Positions 18,362 through 28,084 of a stretch of DNA of 64,000 nucleotides are shown in pieces. The position numbers and the translations under genes were made by a program. Every line of letters starts with the position of its first letter. The first letter of the stretch is position 1. The notes below the pieces were generated by a model. It made no database searches, was not told the DNA's origin, and was given only the letters and a program-made list of their open reading frames with translations. The stretch is from Thermus thermamylovorans (lineage in GTDB: Bacteria > Deinococcota > Deinococci > Deinococcales > Thermaceae): assembly GCF_004307015.1 (NCBI RefSeq), contig NZ_SIJL01000002.1, positions 15,084 to 79,083 of the forward strand. The letters are read 5' to 3'.

Positions 18362-19391
18362 GCGCCACCACCAGAAGCCCGACGGGCGGGAGCTCATCCT
18401 TTACGGCCTGAAGCCTTTGGAGGAGCCTCCTCTAGCCGAGCTCCAGGAGGCCTTCGCCCCTGCCCCCCACCTCCGCTACCACCCCTTGCGGCGGGAATGG
18501 GTGGTCTACGCCCCCCACCGCCAGGAGCGCACCTTCCTGCCCCCCGAGGCCCACTGCCCCTTGTGCCCCGGCCGGGAGGGGGGCTTCCCCACGGAGATCC
18601 CCTTCCCCACCTTCCAGGTGGCGGTCTTCCAGAACCGCTTTCCCTCCTTCCTCCCCGACCCGCCCCCGCCCCCTGAGGGGCTTCCCGTCCCGGTGGGAAG
18701 GGCCTTGGGCCGCGCGGAGGTGGTGGTCTACACCCCAAGCCACACGGGAAGCCTGGCCACCCTCCCGGAGGAGGCGAGGCTCCTTTTGGCCTGGGTCTGG
18801 CGGGACCGGTACCGGGCCCTCTACGCCCTCGAGGGGGTGCGCTTCGTCATGCCCTTCGAGAACCGGGGGGAGGCGGTGGGGGTGACCCTGCACCACCCCC
18901 ACGGGCAGATCTACGCCTACCCCTTCGTGCCCCCCCTGCTGGAGCGGGAAAGCGAGGCCTTCCGGGAAAGGCCCGTGCTCCTGGAGCTTTTCCCCCACCT
19001 GGAGCCCTACCGGGTGGACGGGGAGGAGGGCTTCCTGGCCTTCGTCCCCCCCTTCGCCCGCTACCCCTTTGAGGTCTGGGTGGCCCCTCTGGAGCGCCAC
19101 CCGGGGCCCTGGACCTTCTCCGAGGGGGAGATGGCCGCCTTCGCGAGGCTTCTTGGCCGGGTGGTGGCCCGCTACGACGCTCTCTTTGGCGAGCCCTTCC
19201 CCTACGTGATGGTCTTCCACGCCGCCCCCTTGGGGGAGGAGCGCACCTTCCACTTCCACGTGGAGTTCTATCCTCCCAAGCGGACCGGGGACAAGCTCAA
19301 GTTCCTGGCGGGCACGGAGCTCGGGGCGGGCACCTTCGTGGTGGACGCCCTGCCGGAGGAGACCGCCAGGCGGCTTCGGGAGGCCTTATGA
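18345..19391 (+). CDS. galT: Galactose-1-phosphate uridylyltransferase
   Basis: The 348-residue Leloir-pathway enzyme swaps UMP between UDP-glucose and galactose-1-phosphate. It has the zinc-type [10 protein letters not shown] site and the HIT-like active site HHPHGQIY, with nucleophile His186. I chose the ATG at 18345, which overlaps the agaT 3' end by 17 bp and gives [18 protein letters not shown], as in the family. An in-frame ATG at 18303 would add 14 unlikely residues. It overlaps glpK by 4 bp. No galK or galE is present in this window. Confidence 0.93.
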   Translation: MGPFYRRHHQKPDGRELILYGLKPLEEPPLAELQEAFAPAPHLRYHPLRREWVVYAPHRQERTFLPPEAHCPLCPGREGGFPTEIPFPTFQVAVFQNRFPSFLPDPPPPPEGLPVPVGRALGRAEVVVYTPSHTGSLATLPEEARLLLAWVWRDRYRALYALEGVRFVMPFENRGEAVGVTLHHPHGQIYAYPFVPPLLERESEAFRERPVLLELFPHLEPYRVDGEEGFLAFVPPFARYPFEVWVAPLERHPGPWTFSEGEMAAFARLLGRVVARYDALFGEPFPYVMVFHAAPLGEERTFHFHVEFYPPKRTGDKLKFLAGTELGAGTFVVDALPEETARRLREAL

Positions 19392-20878
19392 AGTGTCTCC
19401 TCGCCCTGGACCAAGGCACCACCAGCAGCCGGGCCTTCCTCTTCACCCTCCGGGGGGAGCCGGTAGCCCTGGCGCAGCGGCCCTTCCGCCAGCTCTACCC
19501 CAGGCCCGGCTGGGTGGAGCACGACCCCCTGGAGATCTGGGAGAGCCAGCTCTGGGCGGCCCGGGAGGCCCTAAAGGAGGCGGGCGTGGGGCCGGAGGCG
19601 GTGGCGGCCATAGGGATCGCCAACCAGCGGGAGACCACCCTGGTCTGGGAGAGGGCCACGGGACGGCCCCTCCATAACGCCATCGTCTGGCAGGACCGGC
19701 GCACCGCCCCCCTGTGCCAGGAGCTCAAGGAGGAGGGGCTGGAGCCCCTCTTCCGGGAACGCACCGGGCTTCTTTTGGACCCCTACTTCTCCGGCACCAA
19801 GCTCCGCTGGCTCCTGGAGAACGTCCCCGGGCTAAGGGAGAGGGCTGAGCGGGGCGAGGCCCTCTTCGGCACCGTGGACACCTGGCTCCTCTACCGCCTC
19901 ACCGGGGGGCGGGTGTACGCCACGGATCCCACAAACGCCAGCCGCACCTTGTTTTTTAACCTGCACACCCTGTCCTGGGACGAGGAACTTCTAAACCTTC
20001 TGCGCATTCCTGGGGCTATGCTCCCCGAGGTGCGCCCCTCGGACGGGGACTTCGGGGAAACCCTTTCCGAGCTTTTGGGAGCCCCCATCCCCATCCGCGG
20101 GGTGCTGGGGGACCAGCAGGCGGCCCTCTTCGGCCAGGGGGCCCTGGAGGTGGGCCAGGGGAAGTGCACCTACGGCACCGGGGCCTTCCTCCTCCTGAAC
20201 GCGGGAGAAGCCCCCGTGGCCTCGCCCGGGGGCCTCCTGGCCACGGTGGCCTGGAGCCTCTCGGGGAAGCCCACCTACGCCCTGGAGGGGAGCGTCTTCA
20301 TGGCGGGGGCGGTGGTGGGGTGGCTCCGGGACGGCCTGGGGCTCATCCGGGAGAGCGCCGAGGTGGAGGCCCTGGCCCGGGAGGTGGCGGACTCAGGGGG
20401 TGTGTACCTGGTCCCCGCCTTCACCGGCCTGGGGGCCCCCTACTGGGACCCCCACGCCCGGGGGGCGATTTTGGGCCTTACCCGGGGGACCACCTGGGCC
20501 CACCTGGCCCGGGCGGCCCTGGAGGGGGTGGCCTTCCAGGTGCGGGATGTGGCGCAGGCCATGGAGGCGGCGGGGGTGGCCCTCAAGGAGCTGCGGGTGG
20601 ACGGGGGTATGGTCCGGAACGACCTCTTCCTGCAGATCCAGGCGGACCTCCTGGGGGTGCCGGTCCTGAGACCCGAGGTCACGGAGACCACCGCCCTGGG
20701 GGCGGCCCTGATGGCGGGGGTGGGGGCGGGAGCTTTGGACCTGGAGGGGGTGAAGGGGGCTTGGATCCTGGAAGCTTCCTTCCCTCCCCGTATGTCCCTG
20801 GAACGGAGGCAGGCCCTGCACCAAGGCTGGCGGCGGGCGGTGGAGCGGACTTTGGGCTGGGCGAGGGAGGAGGGATGA
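19388..20878 (+). CDS. glpK: Glycerol kinase
   Basis: The 496-residue FGGY-family kinase makes glycerol-3-phosphate. N-terminal [14 protein letters not shown], the VWQDRRT block, and the C-terminal FGGY-type GAALMAG and VDGGMVRND segments are all clear. It overlaps galT and the next dehydrogenase gene by 4 bp each, so all three are translationally coupled. No GlpF channel gene is next to it. Its place within a galactosidase operon is unusual and hints that glycerol is one product of the imported glycoside. Confidence 0.96.
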   Translation: MKCLLALDQGTTSSRAFLFTLRGEPVALAQRPFRQLYPRPGWVEHDPLEIWESQLWAAREALKEAGVGPEAVAAIGIANQRETTLVWERATGRPLHNAIVWQDRRTAPLCQELKEEGLEPLFRERTGLLLDPYFSGTKLRWLLENVPGLRERAERGEALFGTVDTWLLYRLTGGRVYATDPTNASRTLFFNLHTLSWDEELLNLLRIPGAMLPEVRPSDGDFGETLSELLGAPIPIRGVLGDQQAALFGQGALEVGQGKCTYGTGAFLLLNAGEAPVASPGGLLATVAWSLSGKPTYALEGSVFMAGAVVGWLRDGLGLIRESAEVEALAREVADSGGVYLVPAFTGLGAPYWDPHARGAILGLTRGTTWAHLARAALEGVAFQVRDVAQAMEAAGVALKELRVDGGMVRNDLFLQIQADLLGVPVLRPEVTETTALGAALMAGVGAGALDLEGVKGAWILEASFPPRMSLERRQALHQGWRRAVERTLGWAREEG

Positions 20879-22413
20879 CCCCAAGCCGGGAGGAGCTCTG
20901 GGAACACCTCAAGGAGCCCCTGGACCTCCTGGTGATCGGGGGCGGGGCCACGGGGGCCGGGGTGTTGTGGGAGGCTACCCTGAGGGGCCTGCGGGCCGCC
21001 TTGGTGGAGGCCGGGGACTTCGCCTCGGGCACCAGCAGCCGCTCCACCAAGCTCCTCCACGGGGGGGTGCGCTACCTGGAGCTGGCGGTAAGGCGCCGGG
21101 ACCGCCGCCAGCTGAGGCTGGTGGCGGACGCCCTGAGGGAAAGGAGGGTGGTCCTGGACCTCGCCCCCCACCTGGCCCGCCCCCTCCCCCTCCTCACCCC
21201 CCTCTTCCGCCCCCTGGAGCTCCCCTACTATGGGCTCGGCCTCAAGCTCTACGACCTGTTGGCGGGAAGGAGGCAACTGGCCCCAAGCCGCTACGCTCCT
21301 CCCAAGGAGGTGCGGGCCCTCTTCCCCGACCTGCCCCCCACCCTGGGGGGCGTGCTCTATTGGGACGGGCAGTTCGCCGACCACCGCCTGAACCTGGCCC
21401 TGGTCCTCTCCGCTCTTGAGCGGGGGGCGGTGGCCCTGAACCACGCGGAGGCTACGGGCTTCCTCCGGAAGGGGGGAAGGGTGCAGGGGGCGGCGGTGCG
21501 GGACCGGCTCACGGGGAAGGAGGTGGAGGTCTACGCCAAGGCGGTGGTGAACGCCGCCGGCCCCCAGGCGGACCGGGTGCGCCATCTCCTGGACCCCCAC
21601 CTGCCCCCCCTGCTCACCCCCTCTTCCGGGGCCCACCTGGTCCTGGACTACCCCTTGCAGGTGGGCCTCCTCCTGCCCAGGACCCGGGATGGCCGGGTCC
21701 TCTTCCTCCTCCCCTACCGGGGGAAGGCCCTCCTGGGCACCACCGACCTCCCCGCCGAGGCCGCGGCCTGCCCCCTGCCCCGGGAGGAGGAGGTGGCCTA
21801 CCTCCTGGAGGAGGTGAGGCCCTACCTGGGGGACCTCTCGGGCCGGGTGCGGGCGGCCTGGGCCGGCCTGAGGCCCCTGGTGGGGCAGGGGGAGACGAGG
21901 CTTCTGGTGCGGGACCACCTCATCCTGGAGGAGCGGGGCCTCTACACCCTCACCGGGGGCAAGTGGACCACCTTCCGCCTCATGGCCCTGGACCTCCTGG
22001 AGCGCCTGGCCCGGGACCTCTCCCTTTCCCTTCCCCCCTCGGAAAGCCACCGCACCCCCCTCGTGGGCTCGGGGCCGAGGCCGGCTCTTCCCCTCCCGAA
22101 GGAGGTGGTGGAGCACCTCTGGGCCACCTACGGCGCCCTGGCCCCCCGGGTGGCCGCCCTGGGGGAGAGGCCCCTCCTCCCCGGGCTTCCCTACCTGGAG
22201 GGGGAGGTGGCCTGGGCGGTGCGGGCGGAGCTCGCCAGGAAGCCTCTGGACGTCCTGGCCCGCAGGCTGGGCCTGGCCCTCCTGGACCAGAAGGGGGCGG
22301 AAGCGGCCCTGCCCCGGGTGGTGGACCTGATGGCCCCCCTCCTGGGCTGGGGGGAGGAGGAGAGGAGGGCCCGGCTGGAAGAGGCCAGGAGGTGTCTGCC
22401 GGCCCTTTGCTGA
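20875..22413 (+). CDS. glpD: FAD-dependent glycerol-3-phosphate dehydrogenase
   Basis: The 512-residue flavoprotein oxidises glycerol-3-phosphate to DHAP and passes electrons to the quinone pool. The dinucleotide fold [17 protein letters not shown], the substrate/FAD segment [18 protein letters not shown] and the C-terminal GGKWTTFR block identify it. The frame stays open far upstream inside glpK, but the ATG at 20875 overlaps the glpK stop (ATGA), follows GGAGGGATG and gives the normal family start. It is convergent with ftsH, with 1 bp between them. Confidence 0.95.
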   Translation: MTPSREELWEHLKEPLDLLVIGGGATGAGVLWEATLRGLRAALVEAGDFASGTSSRSTKLLHGGVRYLELAVRRRDRRQLRLVADALRERRVVLDLAPHLARPLPLLTPLFRPLELPYYGLGLKLYDLLAGRRQLAPSRYAPPKEVRALFPDLPPTLGGVLYWDGQFADHRLNLALVLSALERGAVALNHAEATGFLRKGGRVQGAAVRDRLTGKEVEVYAKAVVNAAGPQADRVRHLLDPHLPPLLTPSSGAHLVLDYPLQVGLLLPRTRDGRVLFLLPYRGKALLGTTDLPAEAAACPLPREEEVAYLLEEVRPYLGDLSGRVRAAWAGLRPLVGQGETRLLVRDHLILEERGLYTLTGGKWTTFRLMALDLLERLARDLSLSLPPSESHRTPLVGSGPRPALPLPKEVVEHLWATYGALAPRVAALGERPLLPGLPYLEGEVAWAVRAELARKPLDVLARRLGLALLDQKGAEAALPRVVDLMAPLLGWGEEERRARLEEARRCLPALC

Positions 22414-22414
22414 G

Positions 22415-24271
22415 CTACTCCTCGGCCGCCCGCTGCACGGGCTGGGCCTCCTCCGCCTCCTTGAGGATGGCCCGCACCCTTTCCCCGGGGATGGTCTCCT
22501 CCCGCAGGAGCTCCTCGGCGATCCGGTGCATGGCCTCCTGGTGCTCCCGGAGCACCCCTTGGGCCCGCTCGTAGGCCTCGTCCAGGATAGCGCGGATGTC
22601 CTGGTCGATGAGGCGGGCGGTCTCCTCGGAGTGGTCCTTCTTCTTGGCGATCTCCTCCCCCAGGAAGACCGGCCCCGAATCCGAGCCCCAGGCGATGTTC
22701 CGGAAGTGGGCCCCCATGCCCCAGTCCAGGACCATGCGCTTGGCCAGGGCCGTGGCCCGCTTGAAGTCGTCCTGGGCCCCGGTGGTCACGGTGCCGGTGA
22801 AGAGCTCCTCCGCCGCCCGGCCCGCCAGGAGGACGGAGAGCTCGTCCATGAGGTGCTCCCGGGAGACCAAGACCCGCTCTTCCGGCTTGCTCCACCTGGC
22901 CCCCAGGGCCATCCCCCGGGGCACGATGGAGACCTTCTCCGTCTTGTCCGCGTGGGGCAGGACCTCCCCCACCACCGCGTGCCCCGCCTCGTGGTAGGCC
23001 ACCGCCCGCCTTTCCTCCTCCGAAAGCTTCAGGGTGGGCCGCTCCAGTCCCAGGACGATCTTGTCCAGGGCCTTCTGGAAGTGGTCCTTGCGGATCCGCT
23101 TGGCCCCTTCCCGGGCGGCCAAGAGGGCGGCCTCGTTCACCAGGTTCTTGAGGTCGGCCCCGGAGAAGCCCGGCGTGAGGTGGGCGAGCTCCAGGGGGTC
23201 TACCCCCTCGTCCACGGGCTTTTTCCGCATGTGGACCAGGAGGATTTCCTTCCTCTCCTCCAGGGAGGGCAGCCCCACCACCACCTGGCGGTCGAAGCGC
23301 CCGGGGCGCAGGAGGGCGGGGTCCAGGATATCCGGGCGGTTGGTGGCGGCCAGGACGATCACCGAGGTGTCCTTCTCGAAACCGTCCATCTCCGAGAGGA
23401 TCTGGTTCAGGGTCTGCTCCCTTTCGTCATGCCCCCCGCCGATCCCCGCGCCCCGCTTGCGGCCGATGGAGTCCAGCTCGTCGATGAAGATGATGCTGGG
23501 GGCGTTCCTCCGGGCGTCCTCGAAGAGGCTCCGCACCCGGCTGGCCCCTACCCCCACGAACATCTCCATGAACTCGCTGGCGGAGACGGAGAAGAAGGGC
23601 ACCCCGGCCTCTCCCGCCACCGCCCGGGCCAGCAGGGTTTTGCCGGTGCCCGGGGGGCCCACCAGGAGGACCCCTTTGGGGATTTCCGCCCCCAGATCCA
23701 GGTACTTCTTGGGGTCCTTGAGGAAGTCCACCACCTCCATGAGCTCCCGCTTGGCCTCCTCGTGCCCGGCCACGTCCTTGAAGGTGGTGGAGACCTGCTT
23801 CTCCTTGCCGTAGAGCTTGGCCCGGCTCTGGCCGAACTGCATCACCTGTCCCGCCCCGCCCTGGGCCCGCATGAAGAACCAGAAGAAGAAGAGGATGAGA
23901 AGTAGGGTGGGGCCCACGTAGAGGAGGACCTGCGGCCAGAGGGAAGGGGGCTTGGTGACGATCCTCACCCCCTGGGCCTCCAGGAAGGGCAGGAGGTCGC
24001 GGTCCGCCACGGCGGGCGGGGGCAGGGGCACGGTGAAGCGCCGGGTCACCTGGCTCCCCCCTTGCGGAGTGGGAAAGCGCTCCGGCTCCTTGAGCAGGGC
24101 CTGGAGGCGGGTTTCCTCCAGGGTCACCTCGGCCACTTTCCCCTGCCGGACCAGCTCCCGGAACTCGGTGTAGGAGACCGTAGGGGCCGGAGGGCCGGTA
24201 AAGGCGGTATAGACCAGATAGCCCAGAAGGAGCAAAAAGATGAGGGTGAAAGGGTTGATCCGCTGCGGCAA
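22415..24271 (-). CDS. ftsH: ATP-dependent zinc metalloprotease FtsH
   Basis: The 618-residue membrane AAA+ protease has TM helices at about residues 7-26 and 111-133, with a periplasmic loop between. The AAA module carries Walker A GPPGTGKT (205-212), Walker B IFIDELD (261-267) and the second region of homology ATNRPD with RPGRFDR. The protease domain carries the zinc site HEAGH (427-431). The start codon is TTG, set by a strong GGGAGGT Shine-Dalgarno 5 nt upstream. It degrades damaged or unassembled membrane proteins and some soluble regulators. Confidence 0.97.
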   Translation of the reverse strand: MPQRINPFTLIFLLLLGYLVYTAFTGPPAPTVSYTEFRELVRQGKVAEVTLEETRLQALLKEPERFPTPQGGSQVTRRFTVPLPPPAVADRDLLPFLEAQGVRIVTKPPSLWPQVLLYVGPTLLLILFFFWFFMRAQGGAGQVMQFGQSRAKLYGKEKQVSTTFKDVAGHEEAKRELMEVVDFLKDPKKYLDLGAEIPKGVLLVGPPGTGKTLLARAVAGEAGVPFFSVSASEFMEMFVGVGASRVRSLFEDARRNAPSIIFIDELDSIGRKRGAGIGGGHDEREQTLNQILSEMDGFEKDTSVIVLAATNRPDILDPALLRPGRFDRQVVVGLPSLEERKEILLVHMRKKPVDEGVDPLELAHLTPGFSGADLKNLVNEAALLAAREGAKRIRKDHFQKALDKIVLGLERPTLKLSEEERRAVAYHEAGHAVVGEVLPHADKTEKVSIVPRGMALGARWSKPEERVLVSREHLMDELSVLLAGRAAEELFTGTVTTGAQDDFKRATALAKRMVLDWGMGAHFRNIAWGSDSGPVFLGEEIAKKKDHSEETARLIDQDIRAILDEAYERAQGVLREHQEAMHRIAEELLREETIPGERVRAILKEAEEAQPVQRAAEE

Positions 24272-24326
24272 GGTCTACCTCCCTGGCCCTATGGTAGCGC
24301 CTGGCGGGTGAGAGGACTGAGGGGTG

Positions 24327-24335
24327 TGGTATCCT
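24327..24335 (+). promoter_or_regulatory. Extended -10 box for the TPR gene
   Basis: TGGTATCCT (an extended TGn followed by TATCCT at 24330-24335) ends 9 nt before the ATG at 24345, so the transcript would be leaderless or nearly so. This argues against the upstream in-frame ATG at 24324, which lies before the -10. Confidence 0.5.
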
Positions 24336-24344
24336 CTAGCCGCG

Positions 24345-25697
24345 ATGAGGGGGGTCCTCGAGGCCCTGCACCAGGGGGACTACGACACCGCCATCGAGCG
24401 CCTCACCCGCAAGGCCCTCTTCGGGTCCAGGGCCGAGGCCAAGGAGGCCCTCCTTCTCCTGGCGGAGGTCCACAGCCTCTACGGGGAGGAGGGGTTGGAG
24501 CGGGCCCACCGGGCCCTGGAGGAAGCCTACGAGCTGGGGGGGCTGGAGCTCGATCCCCTCTACCGCGCCCTCCTGGGGGAGCTCCTGGCCCAGGAGGGCC
24601 GGGACGAGCGGGAGGTCCTCCCCCTTTTCTTGCCCACGGAAGATCCCCGGGCCCGCTACCACCAGGCCCAGGCCCTCTTTTACCTGGGCCGCTTCGAGGA
24701 GGTGCTGAGGACCCTGAAGGAGGGTCTCCCTGCCTTTCTGGCCTGGCGGGCGGAGGGGCTAAGGGGACGGGCCCTGGAGCGCCTGGGCCACCCCGCGGAG
24801 GCCGCCCTCGCCTACGAGCGGGGGGCGGAGCTCGCCCTGGGGGTAGAGCGGTACTGGCTCCTCCTGGACGCTGCCGCCATGTGGCTGGAGGCAGGGGAGG
24901 CGGAAAGGGCCCTTCTGGCCCTGGAGGAGGCGGCGGAGGCGGTGGGGGAGGAGCCCGTGGAGGACGCCGCCACCCGCCACTACCTCCTGGCCCGGGCCCA
25001 CCTCCTCCTGGAGAATCCCAACCGGGCTCTGGAGGAGGTGCGGGAGGCTTTGCGCCTGGAGGAGGAGGGGGGGCACAAGGCCTACGGCACCCCTCTGCTG
25101 GAGGGGCAGATCCTCCTCCGCTTGGGCCGCTACCCTGAGGGCATGGACGCCTTCCAGGAGGCCCTCAGGCGGGCCGAGGGGGGGGAGCGGGGGCATGTCC
25201 TCCACGAGATGGCCGTGGCCGCCCTGGACCAGGGGGCTTACCTGGAGGCGGAGGCCCACCTTCAGGCCCTTCTCCGGGAGGAAGGCTACCCCTACCGGGC
25301 CCAGGCCCTGGCCGACCTGGCCGAGGCCCTCTACCGCCAGGGGCGCTATGGGGAGGCGGAGGAGGCGGCAAAGGCGGCCATAGAGGAGGGGGTGGAGGCT
25401 GCCGGGGAGCTCATCCTGGGCCATGTGGCCTACGACCTCATGCACCTGGAGGAGGCCCTCCTCCACTACCGGAAGGCGGCGGAGGTGGCCGAGGAGGGGA
25501 GCCGGGAGTGGGTGGGGGCCCAGGAGATGGTGGTGGACACCCTGGCCCAGCTGGGCTACCGCTCTCCCGAGGAGATCCTGGCCCGGGCCGAGGCCGTTTT
25601 GCCCTACGTCCACCCCGGCGACGAGTGGCACCAGGCCCTCCTGGCCTACCGGGAGCGGGCGGGGGCCATCCTGCGGGAGGGCCGGCGGCCCAACTGA
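24345..25697 (+). CDS. TPR-repeat protein
   Basis: The protein has about 450 residues and is almost all alpha-helical with repeated TPR-like units, for example ALHQGDYDTAIERL, ALFYLGRFEEVLRTL, ILLRLGRYPEGMDAF and ALYRQGRYGEAEEAA. It has no signal peptide or enzyme motif, so it is probably a cytoplasmic scaffold. The start at 24345 is chosen from the -10 box position. It is divergent from ftsH, with roughly 70 bp shared upstream, which may link their control. Its partner is unknown. Confidence 0.8.
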   Translation: MRGVLEALHQGDYDTAIERLTRKALFGSRAEAKEALLLLAEVHSLYGEEGLERAHRALEEAYELGGLELDPLYRALLGELLAQEGRDEREVLPLFLPTEDPRARYHQAQALFYLGRFEEVLRTLKEGLPAFLAWRAEGLRGRALERLGHPAEAALAYERGAELALGVERYWLLLDAAAMWLEAGEAERALLALEEAAEAVGEEPVEDAATRHYLLARAHLLLENPNRALEEVREALRLEEEGGHKAYGTPLLEGQILLRLGRYPEGMDAFQEALRRAEGGERGHVLHEMAVAALDQGAYLEAEAHLQALLREEGYPYRAQALADLAEALYRQGRYGEAEEAAKAAIEEGVEAAGELILGHVAYDLMHLEEALLHYRKAAEVAEEGSREWVGAQEMVVDTLAQLGYRSPEEILARAEAVLPYVHPGDEWHQALLAYRERAGAILREGRRPN

Positions 25698-25910
25698 TAC
25701 CACCCCACCCTGACTTCTTCGTCGGTCCGAAGGGCTACTTTGCGGGTGGGGGCCCCGGTGAAAGGGCGGGTACGGCTTCCGCCCCGGGCGAAGGGGCGAG
25801 GGGTTCAGCGGGATGAAAGGCTGCGTACGGAGTTTGCCCTGCCAGCAAGAGGTAAGGGAGCGCGGGCCTCTTCTCCTTCACCCCGTGGGGCAACATCTGC
25901 GCGCGGACGC
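25698..25910. other. Intergenic region between convergent genes; contains a copy of the 34-bp repeat
   Basis: No convincing gene is seen; short frames here have no recognisable product. The end next to the DUF4388-like gene is the 34-bp dispersed repeat described separately. A small 5-bp hairpin (CTTCG/CGAAG) lies just after the TPR gene and may be a weak terminator. Confidence 0.5.
25877..25910 (-). repeat. 34-bp dispersed repeat, copy B
   Basis: Read on the minus strand it starts GCGTCCGCGCGCAGATGTTG and ends CGGGGTGAA. It begins at the base right after the TAA stop of the DUF4388-like gene. It matches 31 of 34 bases with copy A at 40661-40694, which likewise begins right after the arginase stop. 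A small CGTC/GATG stem is kept through G-T pairing. Confidence 0.75.
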
Positions 25911-26954
25911 TTAGCCTCCCCGCCGTAAGGGAGCGAGGGCCCTTAGCACCTCCTGGGCTCTAAGGGGCTTGGGCAGGTGCAAAACCCTTAGGGGTCGGAA
26001 GAGGAGGCCGGGGGGTGTTTCGCTCACCAGGTACAAGGAGGCGAGCCGCCCTGCCGGGTGGGCCCGGAGCTTGCGGGCCGCCTCCAGGGGCCTTTCCCCT
26101 TGCAGGATGATGCCTTTGGGCCGCTCCTTGAGGAGCCTTAGGGCCATCTCCAGGTCCCGGGCCAGCAGGACGCGGAAGCGGTGGGCCTCCAGGAGGTAGA
26201 GGAGAAGCCTCCGCACCACCCCGCTTTCCGCCAGAACCAGGACCAGGGGGTCCTCCAGGAGCAGGGTGGAGGGGCGGACCAGGCCCCGGCCCTTGAGCTC
26301 GTGGAGGAGGTGGTAGACCTCCTCCTCGGGGAGCCCGGAAAGGAGGGCCACGCTCCTTGCCCGCCGCACCCCGTCCAGGTGTTCCAGCACCGCCCAGGCC
26401 TCGGGGGGCAGGGGATGGCGGGTGGGGTCCTCCGCCAGGTGGAAGACCGCGTCCGGGTCCACCTGGCCCCGCCGCCACTCGTCCAGGCGCCGGGCGGCCT
26501 CCATGAGGACCCACCCCGTTTCCAGGGTGTGGGGCAGGGCCACCTGGCTACCCTCGGAGAGGGGCTCCGCCAGGACCTCCCCTTCCTTTTCCCCCAAGAG
26601 GGTGGCCAGAGCCTCCAGCACCTGGGCTTCTAGGGCTTCTTTAAGCTCCTCCTCCCCGACGAGGCCGAGCTCCAGGGCCAGGGCCCCCAAGGGGGTGCCG
26701 GGGTTTTCCCGCCCCTGGCGCTCCACCAGCTCCTGAACCTCCTCCAGGGAGAGGTGGCCGAGGCGCACCAGGTACTCCCCCAGGTGGGGCCCCGGCTCGG
26801 TGCGGGCGTAGAGGATGCGGCCCCCCTGGAGGTGGACCCGGCCGTGGATCCGCCCCTTCAGGCTCACTACCGCCCCCTTTCGGCCCGCGGCCAGGGCCTT
26901 CAGGAGCTCCCCTAGGTCCAGCTCCTCCAGGGTGGCCCGGATCACGCCCCCCAT
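25911..26954 (-). CDS. DUF4388/PATAN-like regulatory protein
   Basis: The protein has about 347 residues. The N-terminal 85 (IRATLEELDLGELLKAL, GRVHLQGGRILYA) match the DUF4388 pattern of bacterial signalling proteins. A helical GspE-N-like segment follows (LGHLSLEEVQELVERQ, LGELGLVGEEELKEAL type). The C-terminal third (LVLVLAESGVVRRLLLYLLE) resembles a receiver-like fold without a clear phospho-Asp. It may be a gliding/pilus or chemosensory-type regulator. The frame is open further upstream. I chose the ATG at 26954, just before the conserved domain. A GTG 9 nt further in is also possible. Confidence 0.65.
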   Translation of the reverse strand: MGGVIRATLEELDLGELLKALAAGRKGAVVSLKGRIHGRVHLQGGRILYARTEPGPHLGEYLVRLGHLSLEEVQELVERQGRENPGTPLGALALELGLVGEEELKEALEAQVLEALATLLGEKEGEVLAEPLSEGSQVALPHTLETGWVLMEAARRLDEWRRGQVDPDAVFHLAEDPTRHPLPPEAWAVLEHLDGVRRARSVALLSGLPEEEVYHLLHELKGRGLVRPSTLLLEDPLVLVLAESGVVRRLLLYLLEAHRFRVLLARDLEMALRLLKERPKGIILQGERPLEAARKLRAHPAGRLASLYLVSETPPGLLFRPLRVLHLPKPLRAQEVLRALAPLRRGG

Positions 26955-27067
26955 TCTCCAAGGCTTCCCCCCGGGGCGCAAGGCCTTGGGCCCGTCCCAC
27001 CGCGCAAGGGCGAGGCCGCTTCCTTGTGCCCGAGCCCCTGTGCCGGTCCGTTGGCTCAAGGGGGCAT

Positions 27068-28060
27068 CTAGAGGAGGGGCTCCACCGGTGGGGGCAGGCC
27101 CAGGTGGCGGTAGGCCCTTTCCGTGGCCAGCCGGCCCCGAGGGGTGCGCTTGAGGAGGCCCTGCTGGATGAGGTAGGGCTCGTGCACCTCCTCCAGGGTG
27201 CCCGGGTCCTCGGCCAGGGCGGTGGCCAGGGTCTGGAGGCCCACGGGCCCCCCGCCGAAGCGGAGGATGAGGGCCTCGAGGATCTCCCGGTCCCGCCTTT
27301 CTAGCCCCAGCTCGTCCAGGCCCAGGGCCTTTAGGGCCTCCCGGGCGCGCTTCTCGGTGATGATTTCCTCCCCAGCCACCTGGGCGAAGTCCCGCACCCG
27401 CCGGAAGAGCCTTTTGGCGATGCGCATGGTGCCGCGGCTACGCCGGGCGATCTCCAGGGCCGCCTCCTCGGTGATCCCCACCCCCAGAAGCCCCGCGTCC
27501 CGCTTCACCCCTTGGGCGAGTTCCTCCAGGGAGTAGTACTCCAGGTGCTCCACGATGCCGAAGCGGCTTCTGAGGGGCGCGGTTATCAGGCCGGGGCGGG
27601 TGGTGGCCCCGATCAGGGTGAAGCGGGGAAGCTCCAGGCGGATGGTGCGGGCCGCCGGCCCCTGGCCGATGACGATGTCCATCTTGAAGTCCTCCAGGGC
27701 CGGGTAGAGGTGCTCCTCCGCCTGGCGGCTTAGGCGGTGGATCTCGTCGATGAAGAGGATGTCTCCCTCCTCCAGGGAGTTGGCCAGGATGGCGGCCAGG
27801 TCCCCGGGTTTTTCGATGGCCGGCCCCGAGGTGACCCGGAGGTTCACCCCGAGCTCAAAGGCGATCACGTGGGCCAGGGTGGTCTTGCCCAGGCCAGGGG
27901 GCCCGAAGAGGAGGAGGTGCTCCAGGGGCTCCCCCCGGGCCCGGGCGGCCTCCAGGTACACCCGGAGCTTGCGCTTCAGCCTCTCCTGGCCGATGTACTC
28001 CTCCAGGGTCTTGGGCCTTAGGGCCAGGTCCTCTTGGGGTCCTCGAGGGGAGGTCGCCAC
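27068..28060 (-). CDS. ruvB: Holliday junction branch migration helicase subunit RuvB
   Basis: The 330-residue AAA+ motor drives RuvA-bound Holliday junction migration. It has Walker A GPPGLGKT (53-60), Walker [11 protein letters not shown], sensor ATTRPG and arginine-finger region LRSRFG. A winged helix closes the protein ([20 protein letters not shown]). The start is a GTG only 7 nt after the TATCAT -10 read on this strand, so the mRNA is probably leaderless. It is divergent from panB, with 24 bp between start codons. ruvA and ruvC are not nearby. Confidence 0.97.
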   Translation of the reverse strand: MATSPRGPQEDLALRPKTLEEYIGQERLKRKLRVYLEAARARGEPLEHLLLFGPPGLGKTTLAHVIAFELGVNLRVTSGPAIEKPGDLAAILANSLEEGDILFIDEIHRLSRQAEEHLYPALEDFKMDIVIGQGPAARTIRLELPRFTLIGATTRPGLITAPLRSRFGIVEHLEYYSLEELAQGVKRDAGLLGVGITEEAALEIARRSRGTMRIAKRLFRRVRDFAQVAGEEIITEKRAREALKALGLDELGLERRDREILEALILRFGGGPVGLQTLATALAEDPGTLEEVHEPYLIQQGLLKRTPRGRLATERAYRHLGLPPPVEPLL

Positions 28061-28067
28061 GCCCCCT

Positions 28068-28074
28068 TATGATA
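28068..28074. promoter_or_regulatory. Bidirectional -10 element between ruvB and panB
   Basis: TATGATA reads as TATGAT on the plus strand and TATCAT on the minus strand. It sits 11 nt before the panB ATG and 7 nt before the ruvB GTG. Only 24 bp separate the two start codons, so both genes must use this A/T patch. No good -35 is seen for either. Confidence 0.55.
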
Positions 28075-28084
28075 GCCTTTCCCC

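Noticed and set aside
20164-20874. Upstream extension of the glycerol-3-phosphate dehydrogenase frame
   Set aside because: The extension is a Gly/Pro-rich shadow of glpK; the ATGA overlap and ribosome site set the start at 20875.
25740-25928. Short plus-strand frame in the TPR/DUF4388 gap
   Set aside because: It is partly translation of the 34-bp repeat, has no ribosome site and runs into the neighbouring gene.
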